From positions 62,001 to 126,000 of the forward strand of contig NZ_JARXXA010000004.1 in the NCBI RefSeq assembly GCF_029892785.1: DNA of 64,000 bases. The letters are read 5' to 3'. This document shows, one piece after another, positions 17,231-26,210 of the stretch. Within the stretch, counting starts at the first letter, position 1. Every line of letters starts with the position of its first letter. Origin of the DNA: Parabacteroides sp. PH5-46 (GTDB taxonomy: Bacteria; Bacteroidota; Bacteroidia; Bacteroidales; Tannerellaceae). A program made the position numbers and the translations under genes. The notes beneath the pieces are model-generated. The model made no database searches and was not told the DNA's origin. It was given only the letters and a program-made list of their open reading frames with translations.

Positions 17231-18955
17231 ATGAATATGAAAAAAATATTATTTTTATTGGCAGCTGCATTGCTTTGTGTGAGCTGCGAGGATTTTCTGG
17301 ATACAGAAAACCTAACAAAGAAGGATACCACAAACTTTCCTAAGTCGGCAACCGATGCCGAACAAATGATCTCCGGTATCTATTCTACCTTAAATACAGC
17401 TATATCTAATACGGACAGGAATTATTACTTCGTTTCCGAATTAGCATCAGATGATCGCTTCGGAGGAGGTGGAGAAAACGATAAATCCATGCAGGCAAGT
17501 GATAAGCTGATGAATTCTGAACCGGATATGTATAACTCTTTTTGGTCTGCACGTTATAAAGGTATCAACCGGGCGAATATGTCATTGGAAACCTTGGATA
17601 ATTGCGAGGTAGATGCGGCTACATTAAACAAGTATAAAGGCGAATCTCATTATCTGAGAGCTTTCTTTTATCATGAATTAGCAGAAATGTTTGGCGAAGT
17701 ACCTTTGCTGTTAACTACTGTGGCGATGAATATACCGAGAACAAATATCGATTTGATTTACGGACAGATAGCCTATGATTTGAAACAGGCCATTACATTG
17801 TTGCCAGCTACTAAGTATAATACCGTTGAATCAGGACATGCTACCAAATGGGCTGCAGAAGCCTTGATGGCTCGTGTATTCTTGTTCTATACAGGTTTCT
17901 ATGGTAAAGCAGATATGCCTTTGGGCGATGGAACAGGAGAAGCTAATGCAGGTTCAATTACCAAACAAGAAGTAATTAGCTGGATTGATGACTGTGTGGC
18001 AAACAGCGGACATGGACTAATCAATGATTTCAGAAGAATCTGGGCTTATTCTAACCAGTATACAGCTCCGGATTATGATTATGTAAAGGATTTAGCAGAT
18101 GCTGGAAATACCTGGGTTGTTGATGGTACAGGTAATCAGGAACATGTATTTGTAATAAAATGTTCTAAAATGGCCGATTGGGGTACTATCTCCGGTTATG
18201 CCAACCTATATGTGTTATTCTCCGGTATGCGTGGCGAAAACGGTACTGAAAAGACTTTCCCCTTCGGAGTGGGTTGGGGAGGCGGACCGGTAACCCCGAA
18301 CTTATGGGAAGACTGGGTGAAAGCCGAACCGAACGATATGCGCCGCGAAGCTTCTATTGTAAATGTAACAACAGATTATCCTGAATATAAATGGGGTAGT
18401 GACAGCCAGGTGGAAGATGCCGGATACTGGACAAAGAAGTTTACTCCTATCCGGGCTTACGACAGTGATGGTACATTGATGAATACATTTGCTTCTTTGC
18501 AGTGGAATATACCTTCCGATGACTATCAGTTAGGACATGCCCAAGATCACCCTGTCATTCGTTTTGCCGATGTGTTACTGATGCAATCCGAGTTGAAAGG
18601 AGATGCTGAAGGTCTGAATAAAGTGCGTGCGCGTGCAGGTCTGCCGGCAAAAGCCTATTCTTTGGATGCTCTGAAGAACGAAAGACGCTTTGAATTGGCC
18701 TTTGAAGGACGTCGTTGGGCGGATATCCGTCGTTGGGGAGATGCTCCTGCAGCACTGGCTAAACAGCAAGGTGTATCTATCAAGAACAGAGGCGTAGATG
18801 ATGTAATGAGGGCTTTTGGTGGCGGTTATGCCAAACGATATGAGGAAACAAAAGGTTTCTTCCCGTTAGCCAAATCGGAACTAGACCTATCGGAAGGTGT
18901 ATTGGAGCAAAATGCAGGTTGGGGAATTTCAAATGCAGAATATCCAGGATGGTAA
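17231..18955 (+). CDS. SusD/RagB-family surface lipoprotein
   Basis: 574 aa. Lipoprotein signal with the SusD-type motif LLCVSCEDFLDTEN (Cys about residue 20). TPR-like SusD core with RGINRANMSLETLDN, GESHYLRAFFYHELAEMFGEVPLL and the C-terminal LNKVRARAGLP ... LKNERRFELAFEGRRWADIRRWGD signature. It forms the lid over the SusC barrel and binds the ligand. Directly after its SusC; 34 bp before the next lipoprotein. Confidence 0.95.
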   Translation: MNMKKILFLLAAALLCVSCEDFLDTENLTKKDTTNFPKSATDAEQMISGIYSTLNTAISNTDRNYYFVSELASDDRFGGGGENDKSMQASDKLMNSEPDMYNSFWSARYKGINRANMSLETLDNCEVDAATLNKYKGESHYLRAFFYHELAEMFGEVPLLLTTVAMNIPRTNIDLIYGQIAYDLKQAITLLPATKYNTVESGHATKWAAEALMARVFLFYTGFYGKADMPLGDGTGEANAGSITKQEVISWIDDCVANSGHGLINDFRRIWAYSNQYTAPDYDYVKDLADAGNTWVVDGTGNQEHVFVIKCSKMADWGTISGYANLYVLFSGMRGENGTEKTFPFGVGWGGGPVTPNLWEDWVKAEPNDMRREASIVNVTTDYPEYKWGSDSQVEDAGYWTKKFTPIRAYDSDGTLMNTFASLQWNIPSDDYQLGHAQDHPVIRFADVLLMQSELKGDAEGLNKVRARAGLPAKAYSLDALKNERRFELAFEGRRWADIRRWGDAPAALAKQQGVSIKNRGVDDVMRAFGGGYAKRYEETKGFFPLAKSELDLSEGVLEQNAGWGISNAEYPGW

Positions 18956-18989
18956 TACAGAAGTATAATCTTTTAAAAATTGAACAAGT

Positions 18990-20315
18990 ATGAATAAATC
19001 AATTATATATTCTCTTTTGATAGGATTGGTGCTTTTTGTAGCCTGCGACCCTGTTGAAAGTAGAGATGAAATGACAGGAGCTATTACTGCAGAACAACTG
19101 AATGTAACTGCTACACCTCTTGTGGTAGATGGCGTAAGGTCTAATAAAATTATTTTAGAGAATCATAGCCCTGTGTTGTCCCATTGGGATTACGGGATGG
19201 GAGCTACTTCCAAAGCATACGATGAAGTATTGGTGTCTGCCGTAGGTGATATGGTGGTTACTTTCACCGGACGTAACGGTGATGGAACAACTATTACCAA
19301 AGAACTTCCTATTAATGTAGAAGCCATTGTGTTTGAAGTAGTAGGAATGGATAAATTCATTGGTGATGGTTCTAAGACCTGGGTATGGGACGAATGGACG
19401 AACGAGCGTGACTTTGGAGGTCCGGGCGTTTACCCGTATGGTATTGGCGGCTCAGTGGCTGATAAATCTCCGGCTTGGTGGGGCTTGTTGCATGGTTCAT
19501 TTGACGAAAGTGATGCCACTATGACCTTTGCCTTAGACGGCGGAGCAGTCTTCACGAAAACTTTGGGAGACGGTACAAAACAGAAAGGTACTTTCTCATT
19601 CAATATGAATAAGAAAATTGAAGATTGGTCACAAGGTATCCTTACCTTAAAAGGTGCAACGATTCCGCATCCGCAATCTATGAATGGCGGCGGAGGTGAT
19701 GCTACCGAATTCTATATCTTAGTATTGGAAGACGACCAATTGGTATTGTCTACTGTTACCGGTAATGAAATACTTGAAGATGTTACACCATGGAGCCACG
19801 AAGTAAATATCTGGATGTTCCGTCCAGAAGGCTATACTGCTTTTGATGTAACGGAGCAAATGGCTACTTTAACTGGAGGTTCAGAGAGAACTTGGACATG
19901 GACTGGTAGCGATGGTTGGGGTAACAATGGTGTTGATGCTAATGGTCCCGGATGGTGGATAGTAAAGACACCCGATATTGACGGGCAGGCACCAGGTGAA
20001 GGTGAAGGTGCATCTATGGTATTTAGTAATGACGGAAAGATGGTTAAGCATAAAAATACAGGTGAATCAATAGAAGGTACCTTTAGTATCGGCTCTCCTC
20101 TTTCTGAAAAATGGGGTGTTGGAACACTTAAAACCAAAGATGTAACTGTTCTTTGCGGTGTAGCCGGAAATAATCAGGATCAAGGTTACGAAGACGGAAG
20201 AATGCCAGTATACCAATATGGTATTATAGAACTTACCGATAGTAAGATGGTATTAGGCTTTAATAATCCAAGCGGCAACGAAGGTTGGTATTGGATCTTT
20301 ACTCCTAAAGAATAA
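18990..20315 (+). CDS. Surface lipoprotein with duplicated domain (SusE/F-position)
   Basis: 441 aa. Lipoprotein signal (LVLFVACDP). It occupies the position of a SusE/F-type surface ligand-binding protein. Residues 20-110 look like an Ig/PKD-type domain (VVTFTGRNGDGTTITKEL). Two similar domains follow: residues about 125-270 (KTWVWDEW ... GPGVYPYG ... AWWGLLHG ... KQKGTFSFNMNKK ... WSQGILTLKG) and about 295-440 (RTWTWTGSDGW ... GPGWWIVK ... IEGTFSIGSPLSEKWGVGTLKTK). This is an internal duplication. Tryptophan-rich, as in carbohydrate-binding surfaces. Function not proved. Confidence 0.75.
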   Translation: MNKSIIYSLLIGLVLFVACDPVESRDEMTGAITAEQLNVTATPLVVDGVRSNKIILENHSPVLSHWDYGMGATSKAYDEVLVSAVGDMVVTFTGRNGDGTTITKELPINVEAIVFEVVGMDKFIGDGSKTWVWDEWTNERDFGGPGVYPYGIGGSVADKSPAWWGLLHGSFDESDATMTFALDGGAVFTKTLGDGTKQKGTFSFNMNKKIEDWSQGILTLKGATIPHPQSMNGGGGDATEFYILVLEDDQLVLSTVTGNEILEDVTPWSHEVNIWMFRPEGYTAFDVTEQMATLTGGSERTWTWTGSDGWGNNGVDANGPGWWIVKTPDIDGQAPGEGEGASMVFSNDGKMVKHKNTGESIEGTFSIGSPLSEKWGVGTLKTKDVTVLCGVAGNNQDQGYEDGRMPVYQYGIIELTDSKMVLGFNNPSGNEGWYWIFTPKE

Positions 20316-20331
20316 CTGAAAATGTGTGTTT

Positions 20332-20366
20332 AAAAAGTCAGGTCAGAAATGGCCTGGCTTTTTTTA
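20332..20366 (+). terminator. Rho-independent terminator of the first SusC/D operon
   Basis: GTCAGGTCA, loop GAAA, TGGCCTGGC (9 pairs with two G-U), then seven Ts. Confidence 0.8.
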
Positions 20367-20420
20367 ATTCATATTAAAGCCTGTTTATATATCGTATGTG
20401 ACAATAAGCAGGAGGTTGTA

Positions 20421-20508
20421 AAAATCGCACCCATACGTTTGACCAAACGCATGCATGCAAATTCAAAATCGCATGGGTGTAATTTGTGAAAAGGATGGGT
20501 GCGATTTT
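20421..20508. repeat. 88-bp tetrad repeat B (4 x 22 bp)
   Basis: Units 20421-20442, 20443-20464, 20465-20486 and 20487-20508. Unit 2 has the perfect palindrome GCATGCATGC centred at 20453/20454; the others keep partial dyads at the same 22-bp steps, and CATGGGTG/GATGGGTG mark units 3 and 4. The outer arms are exact complements: AAAATCGCACCCAT (20421-20434) against ATGGGTGCGATTTT (20495-20508). It lies between the terminator of the SusC/D operon and the promoter region of the DUF4369 operon. Most diverged of the four elements. Confidence 0.8.
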
Positions 20509-20707
20509 TTAGTTTGTTTAATTGATTGATATTTAATAAAATGTAAATATTTTGTTGTTGATCTCTGAAAATGGAGAAAAATACAATAAGGTATAGGTGT
20601 ATCAAAAGGCTATTTTATTTTCTTTGATACTCGATTGTGTGGAAATAAAAGATTAAATTTACAGACTATAAAACACTGATCTTTACTTACTGTATTTTTA
20701 GAACGAG
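20509..20707 (+). other. Intergenic leader of the DUF4369-DUF6057 operon
   Basis: 199 bp, AT-rich. Contains no gene; the operon promoter should lie here (no clean TAnnTTTG match seen). Confidence 0.4.
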
Positions 20708-21334
20708 ATGAAAAGACTGATTATACTATTTGTTTTTTGTTCTTGTATCATGGCTTGCCATGAAAAGGAGGAGCATTTGACAATTGACGGTACGTTGCGC
20801 ACAGATCGTAGCTTTGACGGAGAAATACTATACCTGATGCCGATGAGTGGAGCTACGCCTGAGAATAGGGATTCGGCTATTGTAAAAGATGGACGGTTTA
20901 CTTTCTATAGAAAGGTTGATTCTACAGATGTGTGTATCATTAGGGCAAAGAATTTTGCACAATCTTACTTTCTTCAACCCTTGTTGGTTGTTACCGAACC
21001 GGGAGTATTAGAGGTAAGGCTTGATTCTGCCAGTTATGCCAAAGGTACACCCCTGAATGATATTCTTCAGGAGTGGAAAGAATATAAATTCTTGCTGGAT
21101 AAGGAAGAATATACCTTGCGGCAGCAAATCCGTAAAGCCAAAGGGGCGGATAAGGCAGAATTAGAAAGACAATTGGTGAAACAGAAAGACAAAATTTCGG
21201 ATTATAATTATACTTTTGTGAAGAAAAATATCAAGAACCCTGTAGGGCAGTTTGTTTATAAGCAAATGAAAATATTATTAACGCCGGAACAAATTCAAGA
21301 GCTGGAACATAAGGATAATGCAGACAAGAGATGA
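20708..21334 (+). CDS. DUF4369-domain lipoprotein
   Basis: 208 aa. Lipoprotein signal (FCSCIMACHEKEE, Cys about 17). Residues 22-120 match the DUF4369 pattern often found at the N-terminus of thiol-disulfide proteins in this order: LTIDGTLRTDRSFDGEILYLMP ... DSAIVKDGRFTFYRK. No thioredoxin domain follows; the C-terminal half is a charged helix (EYTLRQQIRKAKGADKAELERQLVKQKDK). First gene of an operon of five; its end overlaps the next gene by 17 bp. Confidence 0.8.
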   Translation: MKRLIILFVFCSCIMACHEKEEHLTIDGTLRTDRSFDGEILYLMPMSGATPENRDSAIVKDGRFTFYRKVDSTDVCIIRAKNFAQSYFLQPLLVVTEPGVLEVRLDSASYAKGTPLNDILQEWKEYKFLLDKEEYTLRQQIRKAKGADKAELERQLVKQKDKISDYNYTFVKKNIKNPVGQFVYKQMKILLTPEQIQELEHKDNADKR

Positions 21335-22937
21335 AATATGGACACAGATATTAGTAGCTGTTATATTTATTATCGGCTGTTTTTCTTTTTTTCAGTTCCT
21401 TCTCCCATACCATTTGTTTTTTAAGGAACAAACACAACTATTTCTCTTAACTACAGAGTATTTCATATCCTATTTTAGTAAACCGGCCTGGCTGGCTTGT
21501 TATATGGGTGATTTTCTTACCCAGTTCTATTATCTGAGGGGTGGGGGTGCTGCGGTACTGACTCTTGTATTGCTGATTGAGTGGTGGTTGTTTATGCAGG
21601 TGTTAAGACAATTTCGCCTGAAAAAGGGAATCCCTTTCCTGGCCTTAATCCCGGTGTTTATAGAGTGTTTGCTGCATTGTGAATTGCATTATTCACTTTC
21701 TGTGTCGGTAGCCTTTATACTGGTTTTGTCTACTTTCTTACTCTACACAAGAATTAAGCATACATGGGGGGCATTGGTGTTTGGTGTCATAAGCTTACCT
21801 TTGCTTTATATAATAGCTGGCATTCCTTTTTTTCTGTTTTCCCCCTTGGTAATAATCTATGAAATCAGTGAAAGAAAAATACGTTTGTTCTATTGGTTAC
21901 TGTTAATTCTGATTATGGTATTCTTTCCTTTCATTATGAAACCGCTTTATCTGTTAACAACCAAACAAGCCTATCAATATCCACTCAGTAGTTTGAAAAT
22001 AAACGGTCTGAATCTTAAAAGAGAAAAAATCCTGGCTTTAGCTTCAGAATCTTATTTTGAGAATTGGAAAGGAGTAAACGAATTAATAGATGCAGAGCAA
22101 CTTCCTTCTAATGCCGTAGCTACGTATTATACCAATATCGCCTTATCCAGAGAGGGAAAATTAGCCGATAAATTGCTGGACTATTATCAACCTTTCTCCC
22201 AAGGCTTATTCTTGCAAGTCGGACCAACTTCAAACTGGATGGATATCTTTTTCAGTAGTGATGTCTTTTTCCATGTAGGAGACATGAATATGGCACAGCA
22301 TTCGGCTATGCTTGGCATGATCTTTTCGCCCCATAACAGAAGCTCGCGTATGGTAAAACGGCTGTCAGAGATTAATCTGGTGAATAGCGATACAACAGCC
22401 ACCCGTAAGTATTTACGTCTGTTGGAAGCCACCTGGTTCCATCGGAAATGGGCTTTGGAACATGAAAAAATGCTGAGCGGCAATATAGAAGACTACCCCT
22501 GGCTACAGGCGAAGCGCTCACAAATCCCGAACAGGGATATAATCCGTATGTCGTCTGATTATCCAACGATCCTGAACCTGTTACTGGAAAGTAATCCAGA
22601 CAACAGGAGAGCTTTGGACTATCTATTGTGCTTTTATCTATTAAATAAAGATATTCAATCCTTTAGTCAGGCGTATGACAAATGGTGCAAGGGGAAAGAA
22701 ATACACCTGCCCAAGGCCTATAGTGAAGCCTTATTGATTAAACTGGCTATGACAAAAGCAACTCAGAAAGAAAGAAAGGAATATGGCATATCGGATGAGG
22801 TAGCGAATGCTTTTGCAGAATATACCGCTACTTATGAAGGTTCGGGTGGTAATTTGGAGCCGTTACGCGAACGCTTTGGTAAGACATACTGGTTTTATTT
22901 CCACTTTGCGCGGATGAAAGGTAGGAGTGGGGAATGA
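21318..22937 (+). CDS. DUF6057-family membrane protein, copy 1
   Basis: 539 aa. About nine membrane spans in the first 225 residues (VAVIFIIGCFSFFQFLL, AAVLTLVLLIEWWLFM, LSVSVAFILVLSTFLLY and more), then a soluble helical region resembling TPR repeats (NVATYYTNIALSREGKLADKLL in part) to the C-terminal FGKTYWFYFHFARMK. This is the architecture of Bacteroidales DUF6057 proteins; function unknown. Paralogous to the gene at 24437 with the same ending (DTYWFYLHFRK). The ATG at 21318 overlaps the preceding gene. Confidence 0.8.
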   Translation: MQTRDEIWTQILVAVIFIIGCFSFFQFLLPYHLFFKEQTQLFLLTTEYFISYFSKPAWLACYMGDFLTQFYYLRGGGAAVLTLVLLIEWWLFMQVLRQFRLKKGIPFLALIPVFIECLLHCELHYSLSVSVAFILVLSTFLLYTRIKHTWGALVFGVISLPLLYIIAGIPFFLFSPLVIIYEISERKIRLFYWLLLILIMVFFPFIMKPLYLLTTKQAYQYPLSSLKINGLNLKREKILALASESYFENWKGVNELIDAEQLPSNAVATYYTNIALSREGKLADKLLDYYQPFSQGLFLQVGPTSNWMDIFFSSDVFFHVGDMNMAQHSAMLGMIFSPHNRSSRMVKRLSEINLVNSDTTATRKYLRLLEATWFHRKWALEHEKMLSGNIEDYPWLQAKRSQIPNRDIIRMSSDYPTILNLLLESNPDNRRALDYLLCFYLLNKDIQSFSQAYDKWCKGKEIHLPKAYSEALLIKLAMTKATQKERKEYGISDEVANAFAEYTATYEGSGGNLEPLRERFGKTYWFYFHFARMKGRSGE

Positions 22938-22954
22938 AGAATGATAAATGAAGA

Positions 22955-24424
22955 ATGGGAAAGATAAATACATATCTGTTTTTGCTTGTTAGTTGTATAC
23001 TCCTGGCAGGGTGCGGACATTCGGGAAATGTTACGGTAAGTGAAGAACTACCGCCTGTATATCCCGACTATACGAATGTAAGCATCCCCTATAATATAGC
23101 TCCTCTTAACTTCCTGCTGCGTAACAAGCCGGGAGTTGTAGAGATAAAACTGAAAGGTAAAACAAAAGAGCTGCTGATACGTGACAGCTATAAAGTACAG
23201 TTTGCCCAGGATACCTGGAAATCCTTGATGGAAGCCGAGAAAGGCAATACTATTAAGGTGCAGATTACGGCTAAGGTTGGCGGGGAGTGGATTCAATATG
23301 CTCCTTTCCATTGGCATGTAGTATCGGAAGCTATTGATCCTTACCTGAGTTACCGCCTGATAGAACCGGGCTATGAAGTATGGAATAAAATTCAGCTAAG
23401 GGAACGGAATTTGGAGAATTTCAACGAACGGGTGATAGCTGATAACAACCTGACAGACAATTCTTGTATGAACTGCCATACGTATGGCAACCAGGATCCG
23501 AACCTCTCTTTTTTTCATCTGAGAGGGGCAACAGGCGGAACCATCCTTAACCGAAACGGACAGCTACGGAAACTGACTACAAAAGCAAATGAACTGTTAG
23601 CTTCGCTTGTCTATGGCAACTTCCATCCATCCGGACGCTATGGTGTCTTTTCTTCCAATATTATTCTGCCGGCTTTCCATACGTATAAGAGTGAACGTCT
23701 GGAGGTGTATGATACGGAGTCTGAGCTGTATGTACTTGACTTTGACAAAAACCGGATCATCCCGTTACCGGAGGATACGATACCCGAAAAGCCATTCCGC
23801 ACCTTCCCGGTATTCTCGGCCAATGGTACATCTGTTTATTATTGTGAGGCACCCCGCGTGTCTTTACCAGATAGCATTCATCAACTGATGTATAGTTTGC
23901 ACAGGATAGACTTTGATGCGGCAAGCTGTACATTTGGGAGTAGGGTCGATACCTTGTTCTCAGCTTCTGAGGAAGGCAAATCCATCTGCCATCTTAAAAC
24001 CTCGCCCGACGGAAAGTATATCATGTATACCATTGCTGATTATGGGACCTTCCCCATCTGGCACAGGGAAACAGACTTACAAATGATAGACCTCAATACC
24101 GGAGAAATCAATGAACTACAGGCTGTTAATGCTACATGTTCGGACACATACCATAGCTGGTCGTCTGACAGCCGCTGGTTTGTATTTGCCAGCAAACGAG
24201 ACGACGGACTATATGGCAAACCCTACTTTAGTTATATTGATGAGCAAGGGGTGGCACACAAGCCTTTTGTCTTGCCGCAACGCGATCCGGCTTTTTATGA
24301 TTATACTCTGAAGTCGTTTAATATCCCCGAACTGTCCAAAGGAAAACTGCCCTTTGATGCCCTGGATATCGAACGAATGTATTGGCATACAGAAGCTGAT
24401 ACAATGAGACTCATGACACATTAA
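22955..24424 (+). CDS. PD40/TolB-like lipoprotein with CxxCH motif, copy 1
   Basis: 489 aa. Lipoprotein signal (SCILLAGCGHSG, Cys20). An N-terminal domain precedes a c-type heme-like motif at residues 171-175 (SCMNCHTYG). After this comes a beta-propeller with PD40/TolB-type blades: GNFHPSGRYGVFSSN, TFPVFSANGTSVYYCEA, LKTSPDGKYIMYTIAD, HSWSSDSRWFVFASKRDDGLY. Genome annotators often call these TolB-like or cytochrome c biosynthesis proteins. Heme attachment is suggested only by the motif. The 17-bp gap from the previous gene contains AATGAAGAAT-type repeat bases. Confidence 0.8.
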   Translation: MGKINTYLFLLVSCILLAGCGHSGNVTVSEELPPVYPDYTNVSIPYNIAPLNFLLRNKPGVVEIKLKGKTKELLIRDSYKVQFAQDTWKSLMEAEKGNTIKVQITAKVGGEWIQYAPFHWHVVSEAIDPYLSYRLIEPGYEVWNKIQLRERNLENFNERVIADNNLTDNSCMNCHTYGNQDPNLSFFHLRGATGGTILNRNGQLRKLTTKANELLASLVYGNFHPSGRYGVFSSNIILPAFHTYKSERLEVYDTESELYVLDFDKNRIIPLPEDTIPEKPFRTFPVFSANGTSVYYCEAPRVSLPDSIHQLMYSLHRIDFDAASCTFGSRVDTLFSASEEGKSICHLKTSPDGKYIMYTIADYGTFPIWHRETDLQMIDLNTGEINELQAVNATCSDTYHSWSSDSRWFVFASKRDDGLYGKPYFSYIDEQGVAHKPFVLPQRDPAFYDYTLKSFNIPELSKGKLPFDALDIERMYWHTEADTMRLMTH

Positions 24425-24436
24425 TTGTTCTACAGC

Positions 24437-26206
24437 ATGAAGAATAAACAAATGCGATATGCCAGTTGGAGTCTTTCTTTGCTTTTTGCTTTGGGAGCCT
24501 TTGTCTTCTTTGCCGGATATTATTGTTACCATTTGGTATATCAGGAACAGTTTCAGCTGTTTATGTTTTCTTTCGATTATTTGGCGCAGACCACTCATAA
24601 ACCCGGAGGCTTTGCCGAATATATCAGCCGTTTCCTGGTTCAGTATTTCTATACACCCTGGTTGGGAGGGCTTATCATTACCCTTTTGTTAAGCATTATG
24701 CAGCGGCAGGTACTTTCTATCTCATTGAAGGTTGCAGATAAACCGGCTTATATCCCTCTCACATTCATTCCCTCCCTTTTCTATTGGTTTCTGTTGTGTG
24801 ACGAGCATTACATGGTGGCCGGAATTGTTGCTTTAGTCTTGGTCTTAGCTGCTGTGCAGATGTATAACACAATCCGTCCGGCAGTTTTGCGGATCGTCTA
24901 TGTTTTGCTGATGATCCCCTTATTGTATCTTCTGGCAGGCGGAACTTGTATTGTGTTTGCCCTGTTATGTGTATTGTTGGAGATCTTAAAGAAAGAGATA
25001 GATACAAGAAAAATACTGTTTTTTGTAGTAGGATGTATTTTGTTGATGCTGTGTGCTCCTTTAGTAGCTAAAGCCATACTGCCGCAATACCCTTTGTCTA
25101 AACTTTGGGTTGGTGTGGATTATTATCGTCTTCAGCAATTATTTCCAAGTACGATATGGTTTCTTTGGATATTGATTGTTTGTATTCCGCTTTTTTTCCG
25201 TTTGTTACCGGATGTGCAAAAGACGAAACACTCTTTTATCTGGATAGGCATACAAATCGTATTGCTGGTGTTGCTTAGTGGATACGGTATATCTCTTAGG
25301 GCAGACTGGCAGAAAGAAGAAGTTATGGCTTACGACTACCTAATACGCAAACAGCGATGGGCTGAGGTTGTGGAGATGGCAGATAAAAAGGCACCTTCAA
25401 CCCCTCTTTCCGTAGCCTTCTTGAATCTGGCCTTGTGCAAACAAGGTTTAATGGCTGACAAGATGTTTCATTACTACCAGAACGGTTCAGAAGGCTTATT
25501 GCCCACTTTTATCCGTGACTTTGCCATGCCTATGATGGCCGGAGAAATATACTATCATACAGGCTTTGTGAATACGGCACAGCGCTTTGCCTTTGAGGCT
25601 ATGGAAGGTATACCCGATTTCCAAAAGAGTGGGAGAGCTGTTAAACGACTGGCAGAAACCAATATAATCAACGGAGAATATACGGTAGCTGTCAAATACC
25701 TCCGTATGCTTCAGCAAACTGTATATTATAAGCGATGGGCTACACAGGCTTTGGCTGTCATTCAAGATGAAAACGAAATAGAGTTGATACCCGAATGGGC
25801 AGAGCTGCGCAGATATCGCACAAAGACAGATTTCCTGTTTAGCGAAGAGGAAAAAGACCAGATGTTGGGTATATTGCTCCAGCAGGATTATACCAACCGG
25901 ATTGCCTATGAATACCTGATGGCTTACTGCTTGCTGACTAAGGATTTGTCAAGCTTTTTTAATTATTATCCTTTAGGAAAAGAGATTCAATACCGGCAGA
26001 TACCCAAAAGCTATCAGGAAGCCTTGATTTATCTTTGGGGATTGACAAACAAAGATCTGTCTGCCATTCCTTATCTGATACATCCGGAGGTTATGCAGCG
26101 AGTACAGGAGTATGGAAAGATTTATGCCACTTACCAGAAATCCGAACCTATGCTTGGAACGCAGTTTTCGGATACTTATTGGTTCTATTTACATTTCAGA
26201 AAATAA
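24437..26206 (+). CDS. DUF6057-family membrane protein, copy 2
   Basis: 589 aa from ATG 24437 (MKNKQMRYASW); an in-frame TTG at 24425 is not used. Nine or so membrane spans up to residue 290 (LFALGAFVFFAGYYCYHLVY ... IQIVLLVLLSGYGISL), then the TPR-like soluble part (VAFLNLALCKQGLMADKMFHYYQ). Clear paralogue of 21318-22937: same order of segments, same LCDEHY/LHCELHY motif in the third span region, same C-terminal YWFYLHF. Ends 4 bp before the second propeller gene. Confidence 0.8.
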   Translation: MKNKQMRYASWSLSLLFALGAFVFFAGYYCYHLVYQEQFQLFMFSFDYLAQTTHKPGGFAEYISRFLVQYFYTPWLGGLIITLLLSIMQRQVLSISLKVADKPAYIPLTFIPSLFYWFLLCDEHYMVAGIVALVLVLAAVQMYNTIRPAVLRIVYVLLMIPLLYLLAGGTCIVFALLCVLLEILKKEIDTRKILFFVVGCILLMLCAPLVAKAILPQYPLSKLWVGVDYYRLQQLFPSTIWFLWILIVCIPLFFRLLPDVQKTKHSFIWIGIQIVLLVLLSGYGISLRADWQKEEVMAYDYLIRKQRWAEVVEMADKKAPSTPLSVAFLNLALCKQGLMADKMFHYYQNGSEGLLPTFIRDFAMPMMAGEIYYHTGFVNTAQRFAFEAMEGIPDFQKSGRAVKRLAETNIINGEYTVAVKYLRMLQQTVYYKRWATQALAVIQDENEIELIPEWAELRRYRTKTDFLFSEEEKDQMLGILLQQDYTNRIAYEYLMAYCLLTKDLSSFFNYYPLGKEIQYRQIPKSYQEALIYLWGLTNKDLSAIPYLIHPEVMQRVQEYGKIYATYQKSEPMLGTQFSDTYWFYLHFRK

Positions 26207-26210
26207 GCTT

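Noticed and set aside
20421-20508. Tetrad B as the terminator of the SusC/D operon
   Set aside because: A normal hairpin with seven Ts already ends that operon at 20332-20366; the tetrad has the layout of the other three, which lie at non-terminator positions.
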